Assembly: GCA_016218915.1 (NCBI GenBank) | Contig: JACRCQ010000052.1 | Coordinates: 248,001-312,000 of the forward strand | Direction of reading: 5' to 3' | DNA length: 64,000 nt | Origin: Deltaproteobacteria bacterium | GTDB lineage: Bacteria > Myxococcota_A > Polyangia > Polyangiales > Polyangiaceae | Shown: positions 42,163-51,933 of the stretch, piece after piece | Numbering within the stretch: the first letter of the stretch is position 1 | Layout: every line of letters starts with the position of its first letter | Translations under genes and position numbers: made by a program | The notes under the pieces: generated by a model | Seen by the model: only the letters and a program-made list of their open reading frames with translations | What the model was told of the DNA's origin: nothing | Databases searched by the model: none

Positions 42163-44868
42163 TCAGGGATGATACTCGTCGGCGCCGATGTCGAACAGGA
42201 CCTCCTGCGGTCGCGCGTCGTTGTCGCGATCGACGGAGGGTGCGTGATTGGCAGTCCCCGCATTGCGGCAGGGGGAGGTCACCGGGATGTGCCAGGTGCC
42301 ATTGAGCTGCGGATCGCCTGCAATGTTGCCCGCAGCGCCGTTGACCTGGGCATTGACCTGCCCGATCGTGGTCAGGCCGGTCGTGCCCCCAAGCTGGTAG
42401 AGCGCCGCAGCAGCCGGGTCGAACAGATCGTTGTTGAGGAAGGTCTTGGGTGCGCTGTTGGCATCGACCTCGTAGCCCGGCCAGCTGCTGCCCAGGCTCG
42501 CGCTGTTGAGATTCCGAATGATGTTGTTGTTGAAGAATCCGCTCGCGGCCGAGACACCGGGCGACACGATCACGATGCCCCGTCGCGCGCCGCAGGTGTT
42601 GCACCCGTATTCGATCGTATTGTTGACCACGACCGGGTCCACGACGATGGGAAGCAAGCTGCCCTTCTCGTAGCGAATTCCTTCCTCTGGCCCTGAGCAG
42701 GCGCCGTCACGGACCACGTTGTTCGTGAAGGTCGGTGCAGAGCCCTTGATGAATACGCCGTAGAGCTCGGTCGCGGCAATCGCACCCTGGCACGATGGGC
42801 CCTGGATGGTGTTGCGGTCGAACGTGGGATTGGCACCCGAGACCTCCACGCCGATGCCCCGCTGGCCGGTAGCGGCCACCAGCGCTCCAGACGAGATCGC
42901 GGACGTGTCGATGGTGGTGCAGCCGTTTTGCAGGCATCGCACGCCCACGGTTCCGAGGCTCGCCGAGGTCATGACTCCAGTGATCGGGTTGACAGCGCTC
43001 AAGGTCAGGGGCGAGCCGACCGACTCTGCGCCAACGCACACGCTTCCGGACTCGCAGCCACGGATGGTGCCTCCGGTCACGGCCGACGAGCAGGTAGGGC
43101 CGGTGATGTCGAATCCGATGCGGAAGCCATTCTGTCCGGCGCCGCCCATGAACGACGCGCCGGTGAAGGTCGCGAGGCCGGTGCAGTTGTCGAGCCAGCC
43201 GCCGCGCGCACCGTTGTTGGCGCCCCCGGAGAGCGCTTGCCCGCCCGAGATGTTGGCAGGGCCGGTCACGACCACGCCCGCGACGTTGCCTGACAGCCAC
43301 ATACCGGCCACGGTATTGGCGGCCTGTCCACCTTGAGCCCCACCGCCGTTCATCTTCAGGTTCGCACAGTCCGTGCAGCGCAATCCCACCGAAACGCTGG
43401 GTGGAACCCCTCCGGACGACGGCGCATTCGTCATCGTGACCGAGGTCAGCGTGGGCGACGCATTGTTGACCCGAATGGCGACCTGCGTGCCGTTTGCAGC
43501 AGCGGCAGCGCTGTACGAACCATTCTGCAGGATGGGCGAGCCAGGCCCTGTCATGTCGAGACCATACGAGGTAGTTGCCAGTCCGCCGTTCACCGTCAGG
43601 GTCAGCAGGCTCGGCGAAGACTGCGTGATCGTGATCGCTGCAGAAGTCCCTGTGTTGACTTGCATGCCGCGGACCGTGAACCCGTCGAGCGCCGTGGCTG
43701 ACGTGATCCCTGCCGGGAACTTCACACCCGTCACGGCCGTGTCCTGGATCCGGGTCACGTACGTGCTGATGGCCCGCGCCCAGTCCGTGCAGTGATACCC
43801 GCCGAGCATGCTCACCCCTTCCACCATGGTGACATCTTCGGACCAGCTGGTCGTGCTCGCAGTCGGGCTGCACGCGCATACGTCCGCTCCGCCTCCGATT
43901 GCGATCGCGTGGGCCTGGGCCGCGCTCAGGGTGGACAGCGGAGAGTTGCTCGCGCCCGTGTTGTTCGGGCTGCCTGTGGGAGGCGGCGCCACGAACGTCC
44001 CGAGGCACTGCAGCTGGCCGTTGATGCACATGCTCTTGGCCGTGCATTCCCCGACGCTGATGCCTGTTCCGCAGAAGACCCCCCCTCCCGGGTTGTTCTC
44101 GTCGGCCTGCCCATTGCAGTCGTCGTCAGCGCCATTGCATGTCTCGGCGGATGGAACCACCTGCCCCGTGCATGCGCCCCAACCACCGCCGGTGCAGCTC
44201 TGGGTTCCCCCATGGCAGACGCCGACCCCGTCGGTGCCGTTCGGCCCGGTGTAGCAGGCCTGGGCTGCGATGCCGTCGTCCACCTGCCCGCTGCAGTCGT
44301 TGTCGACTCCATCGCACGTCTCGGCAGCAGGGAGCACTTCGCCCGAGCAGGCGCCCCAGGAGCCGCCAGAGCAGGACCGGGTCCCGGCCTTGCACGGCCC
44401 GACTCCGTCCGTGCCGTTCGGCCCGCTGTAGCAGGCTTGGGGCGCAAGGTCGTCGATCGCACCGTTGCAGTCGTTGTCCACGCCGTCACAGAGCTCGACC
44501 CCTGTGGGCACGCACGCCTCAACGCTGGAATCATCCGGGGCATCGTTCCCTGCCTCGGCTTCCTGCCCCGCGTCTGCATCCACCCCGGATTCCGCATCCT
44601 GTCCTGCTTCCGGTAGGGGCGAGTCGGTTCCGGTATCGCCTGCCTCGGACGAGGCTTCCTTGCCAGCATCCGCATCGGTCTTGACGTCGGGTTTGGCCGC
44701 ATCTCCGTCGACGATCCCGGCGGCATCCGCGTCCTTGCCTGCTTCCGGGGAGAGCGCGTCACCACCGTCGGTTCCCGGTACCAGGGTGAAGTCGGTGTTG
44801 TCCGAGCCGCTGCAAGCGGGCAGCAAGCCGGCGGCCAGCGCAAGCACAAGCAATCGCGTCGAACGCAT
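42163..44868 (-). CDS. MopE-motif and beta-helix lipoprotein
   Basis: ATG 44868 gives 901 aa, with GGAGG 7 bp upstream. The lipobox is LLPAC, then a long Asp/Ala/Glu stalk (about residues 25-115). Three MopE-type units follow (ELCDGVDNDCNG, ETCDGVDNDCSG, ETCNGADDDCNG), known from the copper-binding MopE protein. The rest (about residues 250-900) is a right-handed parallel beta-helix with many 'Gxxxx NNxI' turns and the DIGADEY ending of choice-of-anchor Q proteins. It may bind metal at the stalk base and polysaccharide on the helix. Binding is inferred from family only. Confidence 0.87.
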   Translation of the reverse strand: MRSTRLLVLALAAGLLPACSGSDNTDFTLVPGTDGGDALSPEAGKDADAAGIVDGDAAKPDVKTDADAGKEASSEAGDTGTDSPLPEAGQDAESGVDADAGQEAEAGNDAPDDSSVEACVPTGVELCDGVDNDCNGAIDDLAPQACYSGPNGTDGVGPCKAGTRSCSGGSWGACSGEVLPAAETCDGVDNDCSGQVDDGIAAQACYTGPNGTDGVGVCHGGTQSCTGGGWGACTGQVVPSAETCNGADDDCNGQADENNPGGGVFCGTGISVGECTAKSMCINGQLQCLGTFVAPPPTGSPNNTGASNSPLSTLSAAQAHAIAIGGGADVCACSPTASTTSWSEDVTMVEGVSMLGGYHCTDWARAISTYVTRIQDTAVTGVKFPAGITSATALDGFTVRGMQVNTGTSAAITITQSSPSLLTLTVNGGLATTSYGLDMTGPGSPILQNGSYSAAAAANGTQVAIRVNNASPTLTSVTMTNAPSSGGVPPSVSVGLRCTDCANLKMNGGGAQGGQAANTVAGMWLSGNVAGVVVTGPANISGGQALSGGANNGARGGWLDNCTGLATFTGASFMGGAGQNGFRIGFDITGPTCSSAVTGGTIRGCESGSVCVGAESVGSPLTLSAVNPITGVMTSASLGTVGVRCLQNGCTTIDTSAISSGALVAATGQRGIGVEVSGANPTFDRNTIQGPSCQGAIAATELYGVFIKGSAPTFTNNVVRDGACSGPEEGIRYEKGSLLPIVVDPVVVNNTIEYGCNTCGARRGIVIVSPGVSAASGFFNNNIIRNLNSASLGSSWPGYEVDANSAPKTFLNNDLFDPAAAALYQLGGTTGLTTIGQVNAQVNGAAGNIAGDPQLNGTWHIPVTSPCRNAGTANHAPSVDRDNDARPQEVLFDIGADEYHP

Positions 44869-45099
44869 GGATCGTCCTCCCTCGAAAGCGCATTCCAAAG
44901 CACAACGGCCGCAAGGGGCCAGGGCTGCAGCCAGCAACTTCCGAACCACCTGCCCGGCTTGGGGGCGAATCGCGGTTTGGCCGGGATTCTGCTCGCTGCG
45001 AAGCTGCAAAGGCGCGGCCGTCTCCAAAGACAACCGTTCCTCCCCGCAGGGATTGCCATGCCTTGAAAACGTTGCGGGGTTCGTGTCTTCCTGGGGCGC

Positions 45100-45666
45100 T
45101 CAGATCCAATGAGCTTCGAGCTCCATCTCCGTGTCGCCGTCGCGACCCCCGGACAGAAGCTGCTGCCTGACCTGCTTTGCGCCGGCGATCTCCAGAAGCG
45201 CAGTGGCAGAGCCTTGGATCTCGGTGAACATGTTGAGATCCCAGCCGATGCACTGGGTCAGCAGCATGCGTACATGCCCATGGCTCGGGTCGATCACGGT
45301 CGCCCTGGCGGTGTCGTAGTAGCTGTTGAAGAGCCTGTTGGACATGGTCAGCATGGTCTGAGGAGACACGAATCTGGCGAAGACCTGCTTGTAGACGCTC
45401 TTCATGTCGAGCTGCATGGAGCGGTAGCCGATCTGCCTGGCGAGCTCAGGACCGTCTCCGGTGGCCTTCAGGAAGGCGGCAAAGACCTGCCGGTACCAGG
45501 AGATGGGGTACCAGCTGGAGGCAAGCACCAGACCCCGTTGGTAGTTGTCCGCCAGCTCCGGCGGCATCAGCGCTCGCGCACGCTTCTGGGCCTCGGCTCC
45601 GCGCAGCTCCAGGAAGCACTGGTCCACGGTCCGGAAGGCAACTCCTTTGACGCGAGGTTCGGGCAT
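45100..45666 (-). CDS. DUF2378-like (TIGR02265) protein
   Basis: ATG 45666 gives 188 aa. KGVAFRTVDQCFLELRGAEA, LPPEL-like MPPELADNYQ and SSWYPISWYRQVFAAFL fit the myxobacterial TIGR02265/DUF2378 paralogous family, which is about 180-200 aa. No signal peptide or membrane segment is present; it is probably cytosolic. The methyltransferase gene ends 53 bp upstream on the same strand, so the two may be co-transcribed. Function of the family is unknown. The assignment rests on pattern memory and is moderate. Confidence 0.65.
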   Translation of the reverse strand: MPEPRVKGVAFRTVDQCFLELRGAEAQKRARALMPPELADNYQRGLVLASSWYPISWYRQVFAAFLKATGDGPELARQIGYRSMQLDMKSVYKQVFARFVSPQTMLTMSNRLFNSYYDTARATVIDPSHGHVRMLLTQCIGWDLNMFTEIQGSATALLEIAGAKQVRQQLLSGGRDGDTEMELEAHWI

Positions 45667-45719
45667 GGCAGGTGAAAGTTTCACACCGGCACAGCGCGCT
45701 GACAAGGGCGATGGCGCCG

Positions 45720-46826
45720 TCACTCGGCGCAGGATGCGTCCCTGCCCCTTGCCGCCTTTCGGCTCATGGTGTTCCGGAACACGAACACGTTGCACACGAA
45801 GGTGTTGAATTGCCGAGCGTGGTATCTCAGGTGCCAGGGCAAGGTCGTGGATTGCGCCAGCTCCATGTGCCATCCATGCGGCCCTCGCAGCTTGCCGGTC
45901 AACAGCTCGACCATCGCCTCAGGCCCGTCCAGCGATCGCGCTGCACCCGTCTCATCCATCCAGCTCCGCGCCTCGAGGCGCGCTGCCGGCGGGGTCACAT
46001 TCCTCTGCCAGGCAAAGGGCGTTGCGATCAGCAGCGTGCCCCCAGGCTCGAGCAATGCCTGCGCCTCAGCCAGAAGCGTCAACGGGTCCGCAACGTTGTC
46101 CACGAGATTGGCAAGCACCACCAGGTCGAACGCGCGATGGGGCATGGGAGGGTCGAGCGCGTCTGCGCAGATCGGCTCGACCCGCCTCGCAGCCTCGAGC
46201 AAACGATCCGGCACGTCGAAGGACGAGTGCGTCCAGCGAACCGCGCCTTCCGGCAACGGACACGTGAGCGTTCCCCCACCTGCCAGATCTCCTGCCCACG
46301 AGACGAAGAGAGGGTCGATGTCGAGCGACACCACGAGGCGAGCGCCGGCCGCGGACAGCTCCAAGGGGAGACGCCCTGCACCGGAGCCCATGACCAGCGC
46401 GCTTTGCCACGGGCCTGCCACCATGGATGCGAGCGTCACGGACAGCGGAGGCCCGGTCACAAATGACGGGGTGAGCTCGGCCGGGAGCAAGTCGCGGAAG
46501 TGCGCCCAGAAGTAGGTCGCAAAGCGCCTCGCAGCGATTGACGGGGCACCGTCTGGCGGCATCGCTTCCAGCCACGCCACGGCAGCGTCCGGAGCAAGGC
46601 GATGCCACGGGGTCAAGGTCGCCGGACCGGAGATCGCCGAAGCGTCGCGCAGCACCATCGGGAAGGGAGAGGCGGGGTAGCGCGCGAGGCAGGCCCGGTT
46701 GGTGCACACGAGCACGTTGCCCTGGCGCTGCAGAGGCGTGGCGCGAGCATCTTCCTGGCCGCGCACCCGGCATCGAGGACACACCAGGCGAATCGCGGGG
46801 AGGTCGGGATCGGCAGCTTCGTTCAT
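45720..46826 (-). CDS. Trm112-like zinc ribbon plus SAM methyltransferase
   Basis: ATG 46826 gives 368 aa. The N-terminus has a Trm112-like zinc ribbon (LVCPRCRVRG and CTNRACLARYP). The class I methyltransferase fold follows, with motif I ALVMGSGAGRLPLEL (about residues 140-155), the acidic loop VVSLDIDPLF and motif IV-like RAFDLVVLANLVDNV. The substrate is not evident; fused zinc-ribbon forms often methylate small molecules or proteins. It is divergent from the EGF lipoprotein at 46961 and followed by the DUF2378-like gene. Confidence 0.85.
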   Translation of the reverse strand: MNEAADPDLPAIRLVCPRCRVRGQEDARATPLQRQGNVLVCTNRACLARYPASPFPMVLRDASAISGPATLTPWHRLAPDAAVAWLEAMPPDGAPSIAARRFATYFWAHFRDLLPAELTPSFVTGPPLSVTLASMVAGPWQSALVMGSGAGRLPLELSAAGARLVVSLDIDPLFVSWAGDLAGGGTLTCPLPEGAVRWTHSSFDVPDRLLEAARRVEPICADALDPPMPHRAFDLVVLANLVDNVADPLTLLAEAQALLEPGGTLLIATPFAWQRNVTPPAARLEARSWMDETGAARSLDGPEAMVELLTGKLRGPHGWHMELAQSTTLPWHLRYHARQFNTFVCNVFVFRNTMSRKAARGRDASCAE

Positions 46827-46960
46827 GGGCAGGAGCCCAGGGGACGGCACTCCGGTCCACGTGTCAAGCCGCAGGAAGCGTGGCCCCAGGGGCTGGCGGT
46901 GTTCTGAACGCCTGACCGAACCAGGGGCGGGATGTGATACGATCGGCGTGGAGACGCGCG

Positions 46961-48298
46961 ATGAAGCTTCCACCTCGAAACACTGCAACACGAGCCTTGT
47001 CGCGTGCGGTCGCTCCAGCTGCCGTGCTGCTCGCGAGCTGCTCGTCCTTGCTGAGCTACGATGACGTGTCGTTCCAGGACGGGGGCAGACCCGATGCAAG
47101 TGCGGGGACCGGGGGAACGGCAGGAGACGCGGGATGGGATGGGAAGGCCGGGGGCACCGGCTGGGGTGGAGGGCCACAGGGCGGCAACGCGGGAAAGGGA
47201 GGAAGTGCAGGCGCGGGCAACTCGAGCGGCAGCGGCGGAAGCGTTGCCGGAAGCGGTGGCTCTTCGCAGGGCGGCACTGACCCCGGAGGGGCGGGCGGGG
47301 CACCTCCCACGTGCACGGGCATCGACTGCGGCGCCAATGGCAAGTGCGTGATCGACGGGGGCGTTGCGAAGTGCCTCTGCGACGCGGGCTACCACCCGCA
47401 AGGGTACACTTGCGTGAAGGATCCTTCCTGTGACGGAGTCGCGTGCAGCGGCAACGGCACGTGCATCATCTACGGGGGCAATCCTGCGTGCCAGTGCAAT
47501 GCAGGGTTCCACGCCCAAGGGCTCGAGTGCGTGGCAGACACGCCAAGCGGCGCCTGCCAGACCATCGACTGCGGCGGACACGGCACCTGTCTGGTGGATC
47601 CGATCAACGGGCCGCGGTGCCATTGCGAGGTGGGCTACTACTTGGCATTCAGCCAGACCAACTGCGTGGCTGCCACAGGCACGCAATGCGACAACGTGTC
47701 CTGCGGCGGCTTCGGGACCTGCTGGATGAACGGGATGTTCCCCACCTGCTCGTGCGATCCCGGATATACGACCTACGGGATGTACTGCGTACTCGAGGCG
47801 AAGCTCGGCTGTCGCGACATCGACAACAGCTGGCAGCCGCGCGGGGCACGTCGCTGCAGCGCGGACAACTCGCACATCGAGGTATGCTGGGATGGCAACA
47901 ACGACGGCCTGGTCGAGTGGATAGACGGGCAGGTGACCTGTCCGAACGGCTGGACCTGCTCAGAGTGCATCACCAAGCCGTGTCTCGCGGCCGGCTACCC
48001 TGGCAAGGAATGTCCGCCGGGCGAAGAGTGCGTGCCTTGCCCGGTGGGATCGCACTGCGTGCCCGAGGCCCACGGAGTCGCCCTGTACGTCTGCGTGTCA
48101 GGGTGCGATTGCCAGAACTGCGCGAACTGCGAGGACCCGGCGAACATGGCAGACTGGCAGGAGTACTGCGGCAACCCGAACTCGCAGCCTGCCACGATGG
48201 CGTGCACGATCCCCTGTCAGGCAGGCGAAGGTTGTCTGCCCTGGGGGGCCAACTCGATCTGCTGGTCGATGGAAGGGTGCTTCAGCGCTCCGCCGTGA
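46961..48298 (+). CDS. EGF-like lipoprotein with Gly stalk
   Basis: ATG 46961 gives 445 aa, with GGAG about 8 bp upstream. The lipobox is VLLASC (about Cys27). A Gly/Ser/Ala stalk (GGTGWGGGPQGGNAGKGG-like) spans about residues 45-115. Four EGF-like units follow (CGANGKCVIDGGVAKCLCDA, CSGNGTCIIYGGNPACQCNA and two more), then a Cys-rich C-terminal region with CDCQNCANCEDP. A surface-exposed adhesive role is likely. It shares an 11-mer upstream element with the gene at 14511 and may be co-transcribed with the next gene (52 bp gap). Confidence 0.85.
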   Translation: MKLPPRNTATRALSRAVAPAAVLLASCSSLLSYDDVSFQDGGRPDASAGTGGTAGDAGWDGKAGGTGWGGGPQGGNAGKGGSAGAGNSSGSGGSVAGSGGSSQGGTDPGGAGGAPPTCTGIDCGANGKCVIDGGVAKCLCDAGYHPQGYTCVKDPSCDGVACSGNGTCIIYGGNPACQCNAGFHAQGLECVADTPSGACQTIDCGGHGTCLVDPINGPRCHCEVGYYLAFSQTNCVAATGTQCDNVSCGGFGTCWMNGMFPTCSCDPGYTTYGMYCVLEAKLGCRDIDNSWQPRGARRCSADNSHIEVCWDGNNDGLVEWIDGQVTCPNGWTCSECITKPCLAAGYPGKECPPGEECVPCPVGSHCVPEAHGVALYVCVSGCDCQNCANCEDPANMADWQEYCGNPNSQPATMACTIPCQAGEGCLPWGANSICWSMEGCFSAPP

Positions 48299-48350
48299 GT
48301 GGGGTGTCAGCGAGGGCAGTAGAATAGGGGAGGTCTGGATCGGAGGAGCT

Positions 48351-50777
48351 ATGAACGCGGCAACCATCTTCAATGCAAGTCCGGCACGGACCGTGATGCT
48401 TGTGCTCTTGACCCTTGCCTGGGTTGCCTTGGAAGGCTGTGGAAGCGATTCGAGCTCGGCGTTGCCGCCGCCGAAGCCCGAAAGCGAGGCGGGGGTGGAC
48501 GCGAGCGATGGCGCGCTCCCCGATGGACCATGGGCAGATGCGACCTACGAGCTCAGCGAAGCGGCACCCGACGTGATCGAGCAGGACGGGCCGACGGTGT
48601 GCTCGCCGAAGTCATGTGCGAATCTGGGAGCCGAGTGCGGATCTGCGCCTGACGGTTGTGGGGGAAAGGTCGATTGTGGGACGTGTGCTTCGGGGAAGCA
48701 TTGCGGAGGCGGCGGGCTGAACAAGTGCGGAACCAACGCGTGCAATCCCAAGACGTGCTCGCAGGTGTCTGCCGAATGCGGGTACGCCTCGGATGGGTGC
48801 AGCGAAGCGATCGACTGCGGGGGGTGTCCGACGCCCAAGAGCTGCGGAGGAGGGGGCAGCCTGAACAAATGCGGGTGTACGGCGAAGACGTGCGCACAGC
48901 TCGGAGCCGAGTGCGGCACGCTTCCGGATGGGTGCGAGGCCACGATCGATTGTGGCAGCTGCGCCGCGGGCAAGCTGTGCGGCGGCAGCGGCCCCAACAA
49001 GTGCGGCACGACCCCGTGCAACGCCAAGACGTGCGCGCAGCTGCAGGCGTCGTGCGGATTCGTCTCCGACGGCTGTAGCAAGGCGATCGACTGTGGCGCT
49101 TGCCAGGGCTTCGATCAGTGCGGCGGAGCGGGTACCGCGAATCAGTGCGGCTGTTCCGCCAAGAGCTGTGCGCAGCTCGGCGCGAGCTGTGGCGAAGTCC
49201 TGGGCTCTTGCGGGAAGGTTCAGTGTGGCAATTGCGCTCTGCCCGACACTTGCGGCGGGGGCGGAACCCAGAACCAATGCGGCTGCGTCTGCCAGCTTCC
49301 CCACGCTACGACGAAGTGCCTGGGCGGCGTCTGCTCCGTGAGTGGATGCGATCCCGGGTGGGCGAATTGCGACGGTGACGCAGCCAGCGGGTGTGAAACC
49401 GACATCACGTCGTCGCTTTCGCACTGCGGGGATTGCGGCAGCTCGTGCGTGCTCGCCCATGCGGTGTCCTCCTGCTCGGCGGGTACGTGCACCATCGTTT
49501 CGTGCAATGCGGGATATGCGGACTGCGACGGCGATGCCGCCACAGGGTGCGAGGCGAATACCCTGGCGGATCCCATGCATTGCGGATCGTGCGGCACGGT
49601 GTGTCCCGCGCAAGGCGCAACCGCGGTGTGCAACGCGGGGGTCTGCGGCGTATCCAATTGTCCGCAGGGCAAGGCGGACTGCGACGGGGTCAGCGGCAAC
49701 GGCTGCGAGGTGGATACCACGGCTTCCAGCCAGCATTGTGGATTCTGCAAGAACTCGTGCGCCTTCCCGAACGCCACCGCCAAGTGCGTGAATTCCGCTT
49801 GCCAGATCGACCAGTGCAATCCCGGGTACGGGAACTGCGACGGCAGCCAGGCCAACGGGTGCGAGACCTCCACCGCGGGCTCGACGCTCCACTGCGGGTC
49901 TTGCGGACATGCATGCTCTGCAGGAGCCAACGCGTCGGTGGCGTGTGTGTCCGGCGGATGCGTTCAGGTGTGCAACGGGGGATTTGGCAATTGCGACGGC
50001 AACGACGGCAACGGGTGCGAAGCGGATCTCGTGCACAGTGCGCAGCATTGCGGGCTTTGCACCATCAGCTGCCAGGCGGCGCACGGAACGGCCGGGTGCG
50101 CCAATGGACACTGTACCGTGACTTCCTGCGTGTCCGGATGGACAGATTGCGATGGTACCGCCTCGAACGGGTGCGAAACGAGCACGGGCGCTTCCTGCTC
50201 CTCAGCGCCCAACGCCTGCGGACAGACGAATTCCGGGTGGATCGACTGCTCGGGATGCAACGCGTCCACACCGTCGGATCCTCCAGGCTATGGCGCCGCC
50301 TGCAGCTCTTCTCCCAACGCCTGCGGACAGACGAACTCCGGGTGGATCGACTGCTTGGGATGCAACGCGTCGACGCCGCCGAATCCTGCCGGCTATGGCT
50401 CGGCTTGCAGCTCCCCCCCCAATGCCTGCGGCCAGACCGGCTCCGGGACCATCGACTGCGGCGGATGCAACGCGTCCACCCCGGCGAATCCCCCCGGCTA
50501 CGACGTCTGCACTCCGTCAGGAAGCCAGGCCTGCGCCTGCATGACCGGCGTGGCGCTCAACGAGTACTGCTATGACTCGCAAGGCGGCTTCAACGAGTCC
50601 ACGCTCGCCTCGGGTTGTGCCAATCTCGCGCCCGTCAGCGGGGTGAACGGGTGTGGAAATGCCTGCTCGCTGCCGTGCATCGACAGCTGTACGTGGACCT
50701 GCCACGACGGTGGGAACGCTGTTTGCTGGGATCGGGGATACGGACCTGCGACAGCCGGCACCTGCACCTGCGATTGA
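48351..50777 (+). CDS. Cys-rich repeat lipoprotein with three repeat classes
   Basis: The 808-aa protein starts after a strong GGAGGAG site. The lipobox is ALEGC (about Cys30). Three Cys-rich repeat classes follow: five units of about 43 aa (NPKTCSQVSAECGYASDGC to CGGGG), six of about 43 aa (ADCDGDAATGCEAN to CGSCGTVC), and three of about 35 aa (NACGQTNSGWIDCSGCNAST). A C-terminal Cys-rich domain ends the protein. No enzyme motif is seen; it looks like a rigid extracellular stalk or adhesin. It follows the EGF lipoprotein gene after 52 bp. Confidence 0.88.
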   Translation: MNAATIFNASPARTVMLVLLTLAWVALEGCGSDSSSALPPPKPESEAGVDASDGALPDGPWADATYELSEAAPDVIEQDGPTVCSPKSCANLGAECGSAPDGCGGKVDCGTCASGKHCGGGGLNKCGTNACNPKTCSQVSAECGYASDGCSEAIDCGGCPTPKSCGGGGSLNKCGCTAKTCAQLGAECGTLPDGCEATIDCGSCAAGKLCGGSGPNKCGTTPCNAKTCAQLQASCGFVSDGCSKAIDCGACQGFDQCGGAGTANQCGCSAKSCAQLGASCGEVLGSCGKVQCGNCALPDTCGGGGTQNQCGCVCQLPHATTKCLGGVCSVSGCDPGWANCDGDAASGCETDITSSLSHCGDCGSSCVLAHAVSSCSAGTCTIVSCNAGYADCDGDAATGCEANTLADPMHCGSCGTVCPAQGATAVCNAGVCGVSNCPQGKADCDGVSGNGCEVDTTASSQHCGFCKNSCAFPNATAKCVNSACQIDQCNPGYGNCDGSQANGCETSTAGSTLHCGSCGHACSAGANASVACVSGGCVQVCNGGFGNCDGNDGNGCEADLVHSAQHCGLCTISCQAAHGTAGCANGHCTVTSCVSGWTDCDGTASNGCETSTGASCSSAPNACGQTNSGWIDCSGCNASTPSDPPGYGAACSSSPNACGQTNSGWIDCLGCNASTPPNPAGYGSACSSPPNACGQTGSGTIDCGGCNASTPANPPGYDVCTPSGSQACACMTGVALNEYCYDSQGGFNESTLASGCANLAPVSGVNGCGNACSLPCIDSCTWTCHDGGNAVCWDRGYGPATAGTCTCD

Positions 50778-50804
50778 ACGCGTGGAGGCTCGCGCCGGCC
50801 AGCC

Positions 50805-51638
50805 CTACAGAACCTTGTGCAGCAGGTCGTCGACGTAGAGCACGACGAGCGGCGCGCCTGGCATCGGAGGCGGCGTGCCGGCGGGGTTGTCCCAGAACTC
50901 CTTGACCTTGCCTTCGATCTCGTGTCCGTCCGGCGTGACGAACGCGTACACCAGCTCGATGCGGTTGCCCTTGGCGCGCGCGACCTTGGCGCTTCTCACC
51001 GTTCCGACGATGCGTTGGCCCTTGGAGCCGAGGCGACGGAGGCGCGACCAGCCGCGCAGCATCATGCCGAAGACGACCGCTACGATGGTGCCGGTGAGGC
51101 CGGTGAGCCCGGCTGCGATCCACAGCCCGCTCTTGGGGCGATCCTGATCGAGCCGGTTGATCTTCGGATTGGCCGGATCGTAGTAGACCATGACCGAGCC
51201 GCGATCGCAGGGATGGGTTCCCTTGGGCGTGCAGAACTCGGGGCTGTGATCCTCGAACCAGGTGCAGCACTGCGCTGCGGTCTCGTCCTGGCCGTCGATG
51301 GTGGTTGCAGGTCCGCCACCGGGTGCTGCGGGCAGACGGAAGCTGTAGGAGAACGAGCAGATCCGTCCGAGCTTCCGGCCCTCCTGGTGCTGCTCGAGCA
51401 CCACAGCTTCGATGCGTTGCCCCTGCTTGCGAAGGGTTGCGAGCTGGGAGTGCAGGCTGGCTTCGCGCAGCAGGAAGAACAGCGGGAACACGAAGAGCCC
51501 CAGGACCACCGCGGCGACCACGATGGTTGCCGGGACCGTGCCCGGGCCCACGCAGGGCTTGGACCGCTTGCGCTCGAGGAACGCCTGGTTGCCCGACAGG
51601 AGCAGGAAAGGATTTGGCGGAATCGACGACGGAGCCAC
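50805..51638 (-). CDS. DUF3592-like membrane protein
   Basis: The 277-aa protein has two transmembrane helices (about residues 38-58 and 170-195). Between them lies a beta-rich domain with VMVYYDPANPKINRL, the typical tail of DUF3592-type proteins, and after the second helix a repeat of the same fold (QRIVGTVRSAKV to LVVLYVDDLLH). Cys residues between the helices suggest a periplasmic loop. Function unknown. It is convergent with the Cys-rich gene (27 bp). Confidence 0.72.
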   Translation of the reverse strand: MAPSSIPPNPFLLLSGNQAFLERKRSKPCVGPGTVPATIVVAAVVLGLFVFPLFFLLREASLHSQLATLRKQGQRIEAVVLEQHQEGRKLGRICSFSYSFRLPAAPGGGPATTIDGQDETAAQCCTWFEDHSPEFCTPKGTHPCDRGSVMVYYDPANPKINRLDQDRPKSGLWIAAGLTGLTGTIVAVVFGMMLRGWSRLRRLGSKGQRIVGTVRSAKVARAKGNRIELVYAFVTPDGHEIEGKVKEFWDNPAGTPPPMPGAPLVVLYVDDLLHKVL

Positions 51639-51933
51639 AAGTACCTCCTGGCGTCGCAGCTCGTCCGTCGAGCCGCGAAGCCATGGTCGCCCTATCTAGC
51701 GTGCCCGGGTGCAGCCCCGGTGCATGGAAGACATCGTTCGGGCTCTCGAAGTGCGGGTTGCAGCCGTATCCCACCCTGGGACGAGAAGATTCGGCATTCG
51801 GCGGCCCCCGCACTGCGCATGGCCCCTATCTTCGCGGATCGACGGCCGGTGTCAATCGGTTCCGCGCGCCGAGCGACGCAGCGGCGTGATAGTCTGAGCC
51901 AACCTCGCAATCCCCATGGAAAGGCACGGATCG

